Assembly: GCA_945890865.1 (NCBI GenBank)
Contig: CAMDDB010000018.1
Span: 1 to 8,486 of the forward strand
Origin: Flavobacterium psychrophilum
GTDB taxonomy: Bacteria; Bacteroidota; Bacteroidia; Flavobacteriales; Flavobacteriaceae
DNA length: 8,486 bases
Direction: 5' to 3'
Part shown: one piece after another, positions 6,001 to 8,486 of the stretch
Numbering within the stretch: position 1 is the stretch's first letter
Layout of the letters: each line of letters starts with the position of its first letter
Translations under genes and position numbers: made by a program
The notes under the pieces: generated by a model
Database searches by the model: none
Seen by the model: only the letters and a program-made list of their open reading frames with translations
Told to the model about the DNA's origin: nothing

Positions 6001-8486
6001 TTTAAATTCAATGCACAAACGTTGATCAAAAAAGTCAACATTTATAAAACTGCTGGAGCAAACAATACGTGGTTTACTGTTAATGGTGGATGTAATCAAT
6101 TAGACACAGATAACGATGGTATTCCAAATCAAATAGATTTAGACTCAGATGCTGACGGATGTTCAGATGCCATTGAATCAGGAAGTTCAACAACAGCAAC
6201 AAGTATTTCTGTTTATCCAACAGGAACTGATACGAATACAAACGGATTATTAAACGATTACGAAGGCACAACAGACGGAACAGTAAATTATGGATCTACT
6301 TACAATTATGCTGTATCTAACACAATAAATGCGTGTTTAGACACAGATAATGATGGAATTACAGATATCATAGACATTGATGATGACAACGACGGTGTTT
6401 TAGATGCAGTGGAATCACCAACTTGTTTTTATTCTCCTTTGGAATTAGCTAAACCAATTGCAGTAAGTTCTGAAATACCAGTATATCAAGGCAATACAGC
6501 TTATGCGATTGAAAATTCAATTGATGGACAGTCAGCGACTTCTTCTGCATTTGTGGGTTCTTTCAATTGGGTAAATAAAGAAATCTTCAAGTTTACCGCT
6601 AAATCATATATTCCAATTACAGGAATGACCTTTAATTTGGTTACTTGGGCTTTATCAAGTAGCACTGGACAAACCTTTAAATTACAAGGTTCGACAGATG
6701 ATAATTTATGGATAGATCTTTCTGTTCCGGTAGCTTCTACGGCTACTTCAAACAGTTTCACCATTTCAAATACACTCAATCCAACAGGTAAATACAAATA
6801 CTTCAGAATTTTAGGTGTTGCAGGAGTATCCGCTAATGGCGGTGTAACGGAAGCGGTATTTAATATCCCTACTATATTCAACCAAAGTGAATACCCTAAA
6901 GCGTCTTGTTTCTTTGATTTAGACTCAGATGGTAAACCAAATCACTTGGATTTAGATTCAGATGGAGACGGATGTTCTGATGCGAAAGAAGCAGGAACAA
7001 CAACTTCTTCAACGGCCAATTTTGCCTTTACAGGTACAATGGGAACGAATGGACTTGATAATACATTAGAAGCGACTGCTGACAATGGAATTTATAATGG
7101 AACCTATACGTATGGGTATGCGAAAGCAGCTTCATTAAATATGTGTTTGGATACAGATGGCGATGGAGCACCTGATTTATTGGATTTAGATGATGACAAT
7201 GATGGTGTTTTGGATGCAACTGAACAAACCTGTACAACCAATACAACGCCAGTAGATTATTATGGTCCTACTAATTGGAGTTCTGCTACTTGGACAGGAG
7301 GATATGTTTCTACCGCTTCTACCAATGCAATTCCTGCCGGCTTAATTGATGGGGATTTATCAGCAGGATTAACGGTGTTTAACCCTTGTTCAACTTGTGC
7401 AGCACCAGTGGTGCCAATTTATGGCGACGCATTTGGCGATACACCAATTATTTTCACATTCAATACGGCTCAACCGTTAAGCGCAGATGGTTTCTCAATT
7501 GTGAACGATTATGGCGTACTAGGAGATGGTATAAAAACTGCTGAGGTACAATTGTACAACGGTACCCAATTGATAGGTATAGAATACATAGACAATATGG
7601 TTTCTAATGCCGTTTCAACCCGTTATCCATTCTCTATACGTTACAATAATATCACCCAAATGGTGGTAAAAGTATACCAAACAATGCCAGCAGGCGGTAT
7701 TCCTAATAATGGAATGCAGGTTTCAGAAATTGGATTATATGTTTCTTCTTCTGCTTGTAATGATATTGATACCGATGGCGATGGTATTCCAAATACATTA
7801 GATCTAGACTCAGACGGAGATGGTTGTGCTGATGCAATAGAAGCAGGAAGTTCAACTACCGCAACAAGTACTACCACTTTCCCTGTGGCAACGGGCAACG
7901 ATACCAATGCAAATGGTTTATTAAACAACTACGAAGGCACCACTGCTGGAACAGTAAATTATACTTCTACATATGATTATGCCATATCAAATTCCATAAA
8001 TGCGTGTACTGATACCGATAACGATGGAATTAAAGATTTAGTTGATATTGACGATGATAATGATGGTGTATTAGATGCGGTGGAATCTCCTTCTTGTTTT
8101 TATACTGCTGTTGAAATGGAAAAACCAATCGATGTAAGTTCAGAATTGGCGCCTCATTCAACCAATACCATTGATAAGTCAATTGATGGAATCACAACGA
8201 CATATTCTGCCTTTGCACCTAATGTGAATTGGGTAGGGAAGGAAATTTTCAAATTTACAGCCCAAGATTATATAATAATTTCGGCGTTGAATTTAGATTT
8301 AGTTAATTGGTCATTATCCAACACTTCAACAACAAATACCTTTAAATTACAAGGCTCAAATAACAATACATCTTGGACAGATCTATCTGTTCCAATGTCT
8401 TCTATTGTGGGTTCTGGAACATTAGTAATGCCAAATACCTTGGCAGTGAGTTCTAAATTCAAATATTATAGAATACTAGGTGTTGC
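1..8486 (+). CDS. Internal fragment of a giant modular surface protein (TSP3-like calcium cassettes alternating with discoidin-like and other beta-sandwich domains)
   Basis: Frame 1 is read without a stop across the whole window (2,828 codons plus two bases), so neither the true start nor the stop is visible. Ten full Cys-framed Asp-rich cassettes alternate with ten domains of about 160-195 residues. The cassettes carry motifs such as DTDGDGIPN, DSDGDGCSDA and DDDNDGVLD, typical of TSP3-type calcium loops (DxDxDGxxD). Six of the domains carry a GSNNxTTW-like strand followed by a KYYRIYG-like strand, as in bacterial F5/8 type C (discoidin) domains, which often bind glycans. Cysteines fall almost only in the cassettes, which suits disulfides formed outside the cytoplasm. 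By inference this is a secreted or cell-surface adhesin of a Bacteroidota species. Giant repetitive adhesins such as SprB are known in gliding flavobacteria and are exported by the type IX system, but no sorting domain or signal peptide lies in this window. An extracellular matrix-type or enzyme-bearing protein is also possible, though no catalytic domain is seen here. Confidence 0.97.
28..39 (+). other. Four-residue linker where a domain would be expected
   Basis: Only the residues GMFS separate the last Cys of cassette 0 from the first Cys of cassette 1. Every other cassette-to-cassette interval in the window holds a domain of about 160-195 residues. This slot is therefore empty, either because a domain was lost or because none was ever inserted. 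Confidence 0.75.
40..375 (+). repeat. TSP3-like calcium cassette 1 (subtype I)
   Basis: Residues 14-125, with Cys at 14, 37, 95 and 125. The first half has DTDGDGTPN and DSDGDGCSDA loops. The middle is of subtype I, with TANFAF and a degenerate NGLADALE loop lacking most acidic ligands. The second half has DTDTDGIVD and DDDNDGVLD, and the end is ESPAC. A Lys replaces the usual Leu between the first two loops (LDKDSDGDG). Calcium binding is inferred from the family pattern. Confidence 0.88.
376..921 (+). other. Domain A: discoidin / F5-8 type C-like
   Basis: Residues 126-307, without cysteine. An SSEL motif near residue 144 leads to LTDG at 159-162. A strand with ASNNNTTW at 221-228 and a late YKYYRIYG at 267-274 follow, then a Glu in SEVYFD. 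This order is typical of bacterial discoidin-like jelly-roll domains that bind sugars or surfaces. It shares LFAATAASL with domains B and E and PAQSQLNK with E, so these three form one subfamily. The ligand is not predictable from sequence. Confidence 0.75.
922..1254 (+). repeat. TSP3-like calcium cassette 2 (subtype I)
   Basis: Residues 308-418, with Cys at 308, 330, 388 and 418. The first loop is altered to DLDNDTKPN, with Thr where the loop Gly is usual, and may bind calcium less well. The other loops are DSDGDGCSDA, DTDIDGILN and DDDNDGILD. The middle is subtype I (TANFAF, NGLADALE). The end is ESPSC followed by FY. Confidence 0.88.
1255..1797 (+). other. Domain B: discoidin / F5-8 type C-like
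   Basis: Residues 419-599, without cysteine. It is a close paralogue of domain A: SSEL at 437-440, LTDGIGGTTAALQ, FAATAASL, GSNNNTTW at 514-521, KYKYYRIYG at 559-567 and SEFYFDVN. It ends with a short linker (SLFPREL) before the next cassette, a linker type seen only after discoidin-like domains in this protein. A glycan- or surface-binding role is inferred from the fold family. Confidence 0.78.
1798..2130 (+). repeat. TSP3-like calcium cassette 3 (subtype I)
   Basis: Residues 600-710, with Cys at 600, 622, 680 and 710. The loops are DTDGDGIFN, DSDGDGCSDA, DNDQDGIGN and DDDNDGVLD. The middle is subtype I (TANFAF, NGLADVLE). The end is ESPNC followed by FYSPL, the same tail that introduces domain H. 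Confidence 0.88.
2131..2643 (+). other. Domain C: divergent discoidin-like domain
   Basis: Residues 711-881, without cysteine. The N-terminal part differs from A, B and E. The core is retained: an EFIRPVKLSEFTLN strand, GSNNGTTW at 805-812, FTVTQNAAKYKYYRLFG ending at 849, and a terminal LSFTAP strand. The GSNxGTTW form is closest to the textbook bacterial F5/8 type C pattern. The linker is SEYPIP, like that after domain H. Confidence 0.72.
2644..2970 (+). repeat. TSP3-like calcium cassette 4 (divergent subtype III)
   Basis: Residues 882-990, with Cys at 882, 904, 960 and 990. The first half is canonical (DTDGDGILN, DSDGDGCNDA). The middle is unlike subtypes I and II (PLAGPYGANGFKDGLE). The third Asp loop, DTDLDTIPD, has Thr in place of the loop Gly. 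The invariant DDDNDGVLD is kept. The end is EEGAFC rather than ESPxC and precedes the non-discoidin domain D. Confidence 0.85.
2971..3450 (+). other. Domain D: beta-sandwich domain of a second family (paired with domain I)
   Basis: Residues 991-1150, without cysteine. Visible motifs are AWTDGDFTTFGFN near 1022, ADFTLRFP, DGFILANDNGVTGDGVK at 1057-1073, IKLYNEANQLI, and LREMGLYRDD at the end. Domain I has the same order (LIDGDLSAG, DGFSIVNDYGVLGDGIK, VQLYNGTQLI, VSEIGLYVSS), so the two are paralogues. The DG-near-start and ExxLY-near-end layout recalls galactose-binding-like jelly rolls, but I cannot name the family. Confidence 0.65.
3451..3786 (+). repeat. TSP3-like calcium cassette 5 (divergent subtype III)
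   Basis: Residues 1151-1262, with Cys at 1151, 1174, 1232 and 1262. The first half has DTDLDGTPD and DSDGDGCNDS. The middle (VAGPFGLNGLGSLVE) is related to that of cassette 4. The third loop, DTDSDSFID, lacks the usual Gly. DDDNDGVLD is intact, and the end is ESPLC followed by F, introducing a discoidin-like domain. Confidence 0.85.
3787..4335 (+). other. Domain E: discoidin / F5-8 type C-like
   Basis: Residues 1263-1445, without cysteine. It belongs to the A/B subfamily: EWNTTDKSDF near the start, PAQSQLNK at 1313-1320, LFAATAASL, GSNDNTTW at 1358-1365, YKYYRIYG at 1406-1413, TEFYFDFN, and an ALFPKPS linker. It lies three slots downstream of B, so the A/B type is not confined to neighbouring units. 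Confidence 0.77.
4336..4665 (+). repeat. TSP3-like calcium cassette 6 (subtype II)
   Basis: Residues 1446-1555, with Cys at 1446, 1468, 1527 and 1555. The loops are DTDEDGKLN, DSDGDGCSDA, DTDGDGVKD and DDDNDGVLD. The middle is subtype II (GSSTTATSTTVYPTG), followed by DTNTNGLLNNYE, which has a loop-like D-x-N-x-N-G pattern. The end is DEDELC, not ESPxC, and precedes domain F. Confidence 0.87.
4666..5250 (+). other. Domain F: carbohydrate-binding-module-like beta-sandwich
   Basis: Residues 1556-1750, the longest inserted domain. It opens with GADGSFEP (1562-1569), has Trp- and Gly-rich loops (SWISPMP, GIWGGMSDG), then NNLVVGQKYTLVLYQANAG (1648-1666), W1679, VWQKVELEFVA and a closing ALDGISLK strand (1736-1743). 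This order, with an N-terminal GSFE and a central VGxxYTLxxY strand, is typical of CBM4/9-type and similar extracellular jelly rolls. There is one lone Cys at 1734. Glycan binding is an inference, and the family assignment is tentative. Confidence 0.6.
5251..5586 (+). repeat. TSP3-like calcium cassette 7 (subtype II)
   Basis: Residues 1751-1862, with Cys at 1751, 1773, 1833 and 1862. The loops are DTDNDGIPN, DSDGDGCADA, DTDGDGKGD and LDDDNDGVLD. The middle is subtype II, with DTNTNGLLNNYE. It shares a 29-base exact match with cassette 6 (5368-5396 against 4453-4481). The end is ESPC, one residue shorter than usual, before the unique domain G. Confidence 0.88.
5587..6090 (+). other. Domain G: unrecognised domain, probably beta-rich
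   Basis: Residues 1863-2030, without cysteine and without a paralogue in the window. It contains a run of hydrophobic and Thr/Ser-alternating strands, including ALSVELANPLANLDFTIAD (about 1920-1938), EAVYLEVFDKNNNLVIL (1943-1959), INYIRFKF and LIKKVNIYK. The composition suits an extracellular beta-sandwich. I do not recognise the family and assign no function. Confidence 0.55.
6091..6426 (+). repeat. TSP3-like calcium cassette 8 (subtype II)
   Basis: Residues 2031-2142, with Cys at 2031, 2054, 2112 and 2142. The loops are DTDNDGIPN, DSDADGCSDA (Ala replaces a loop Gly), DTDNDGITD and DDDNDGVLD. The middle is subtype II with DTNTNGLLNDYE. It shares an exact 23-base stretch with cassette 6 (6181-6203 and 4423-4445). 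The end is ESPTC followed by FYSPL. Confidence 0.88.
6427..6906 (+). other. Domain H: discoidin-like, second subfamily (paired with J)
   Basis: Residues 2143-2302, without cysteine. The order is PIAVSSEIP, NSIDGQSATSSAF, FNWVNKEIFKFTAKSYIPITGM, FKLQGSTDDNLW (2226-2237), KYKYFRILG (2264-2272) and TEAVFNIP. The DG plus GSTDDNLW plus YFRILG layout is that of an F5/8 type C-like domain. It is closest to domain J and shares the entry sequence FYSPL and the exit linker SEYP with domain C. Confidence 0.74.
6907..7233 (+). repeat. TSP3-like calcium cassette 9 (subtype I)
   Basis: Residues 2303-2411, with Cys at 2303, 2325, 2382 and 2411. The first loop reads DLDSDGKPN, followed by DSDGDGCSDA, DTDGDGAPD and LDDDNDGVLD. 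The middle returns to subtype I (TANFAF, NGLDNTLE), although cassettes 6-8 and 10 are subtype II. The end is ATEQTC, like that of cassette 0, and precedes domain I. Confidence 0.87.
7234..7755 (+). other. Domain I: second-family beta-sandwich (paralogue of D) with an extra CxxC
   Basis: Residues 2412-2585. It matches domain D through LIDGDLSAG, IIFTFNTAQPLSADGFSI, NDYGVLGDGIK, VQLYNGTQLI and VSEIGLYV. It differs by an insertion carrying NPCSTCAAP (Cys 2463 and 2466). These are two of only three cysteines found outside the cassettes in the window. They could form a local disulfide or bind a metal. Function is unknown. Confidence 0.64.
7756..8097 (+). repeat. TSP3-like calcium cassette 10 (subtype II)
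   Basis: Residues 2586-2699, with Cys at 2586, 2609, 2669 and 2699. All four loops are canonical (DTDGDGIPN, DSDGDGCADA, DTDNDGIKD, DDDNDGVLD). The middle is subtype II with an altered FPVATGNDTNANGLLNNYE. The end is ESPSC followed by FY, ahead of a discoidin-like domain. Confidence 0.88.
8098..8486 (+). other. Domain J: discoidin-like, second subfamily, cut by the window end
   Basis: Residues 2700-2828, incomplete. It parallels domain H: KPIDVSSELAP, KSIDGITTTYSAF, VNWVGKEIFKFTAQDYI, FKLQGSNNNTSW (2781-2792), and FKYYRILGV at the right edge. The final strand and the linker to the next cassette must lie downstream, so the array continues to the right. Confidence 0.74.

Noticed and set aside
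6501..6881. A 126-codon frame overlapping domain H
   Set aside because: It overlaps a well-conserved discoidin-like domain in frame 1. A similar but shorter frame at 8268-8462 overlaps the paralogous domain J, as expected for a shadow.
40..8097. Regularly spaced repeats as a CRISPR array
   Set aside because: The repeats are about 330 bases, diverged at the DNA level and coding throughout. There are no short identical repeats with unique spacers.
40..8097. Asp-rich loops as dockerin modules or RTX repeats
   Set aside because: The paired loops lack the helical pattern of dockerins (no DxNxDGxxNxxDxxxL pairs with helix residues). The GGxGxDxLx nonapeptide of RTX repeats is absent. The Cys-framed TSP3-like pattern fits better.
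1..8486. Phase-variable homopolymer or short tandem tract that could switch the gene on and off
   Set aside because: Only short A runs (about six bases) and no long mono- or dinucleotide tract were seen. The frame is intact throughout.
1..8486. Internal promoters, terminators or ribosome-binding sites
   Set aside because: AT-rich patches occur, but all lie inside continuous coding sequence. No convincing hairpin plus T-tract or spaced start signal is linked to a supported gene.

Overview
The window is the interior of one giant protein gene. Plus-strand frame 1 is open from the first base to the last, giving 2,828 complete codons with no stop. Both the start and the stop lie outside, so the protein is longer than 2,828 residues. 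No other gene, RNA, mobile element or CRISPR array is supported. The AT-rich DNA, the Asn/Thr/Asp-rich product and the style of the repeats suggest a marine or freshwater Bacteroidota, most likely a flavobacterium. The organism call is an inference.

The protein is a long alternation of two kinds of block. The first is a cysteine-framed, calcium-binding cassette of about 110 residues related to bacterial thrombospondin type 3 (TSP3) repeats. Ten complete cassettes are present, plus the tail of an earlier one. Each has four cysteines at nearly fixed spacing (22-23, then 56-60, then 28-30 residues). Each carries two Asp-rich loops in its first half, an NG-containing degenerate loop in the middle, and two Asp-rich loops in its second half. 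The second kind is a cysteine-poor, probably beta-sandwich domain of about 160-195 residues sitting between the fourth cysteine of one cassette and the first of the next. Ten are present (A-J, the last cut by the window end). A, B, C, E, H and J look discoidin / F5-8 type C-like. D and I are a second related pair. F resembles a carbohydrate-binding module. G is unrecognised.

Layout by base: cassette 0 tail 1-27; cassette 1 40-375; A 376-921; cassette 2 922-1254; B 1255-1797; cassette 3 1798-2130; C 2131-2643; cassette 4 2644-2970; D 2971-3450; cassette 5 3451-3786; E 3787-4335; cassette 6 4336-4665; F 4666-5250; cassette 7 5251-5586; G 5587-6090; cassette 8 6091-6426; H 6427-6906; cassette 9 6907-7233; I 7234-7755; cassette 10 7756-8097; J 8098-8486.

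The simplest reading is a secreted or surface-anchored, multivalent adhesin in which calcium-stiffened, probably disulfide-closed rods space out different ligand-binding heads. The most interesting feature is the modular logic. Unrelated domains occupy the same slot. The last few residues of each cassette match the type of domain that follows. One slot, at the left edge, is empty. Export route, anchoring and ligands cannot be judged because both termini are outside the window.
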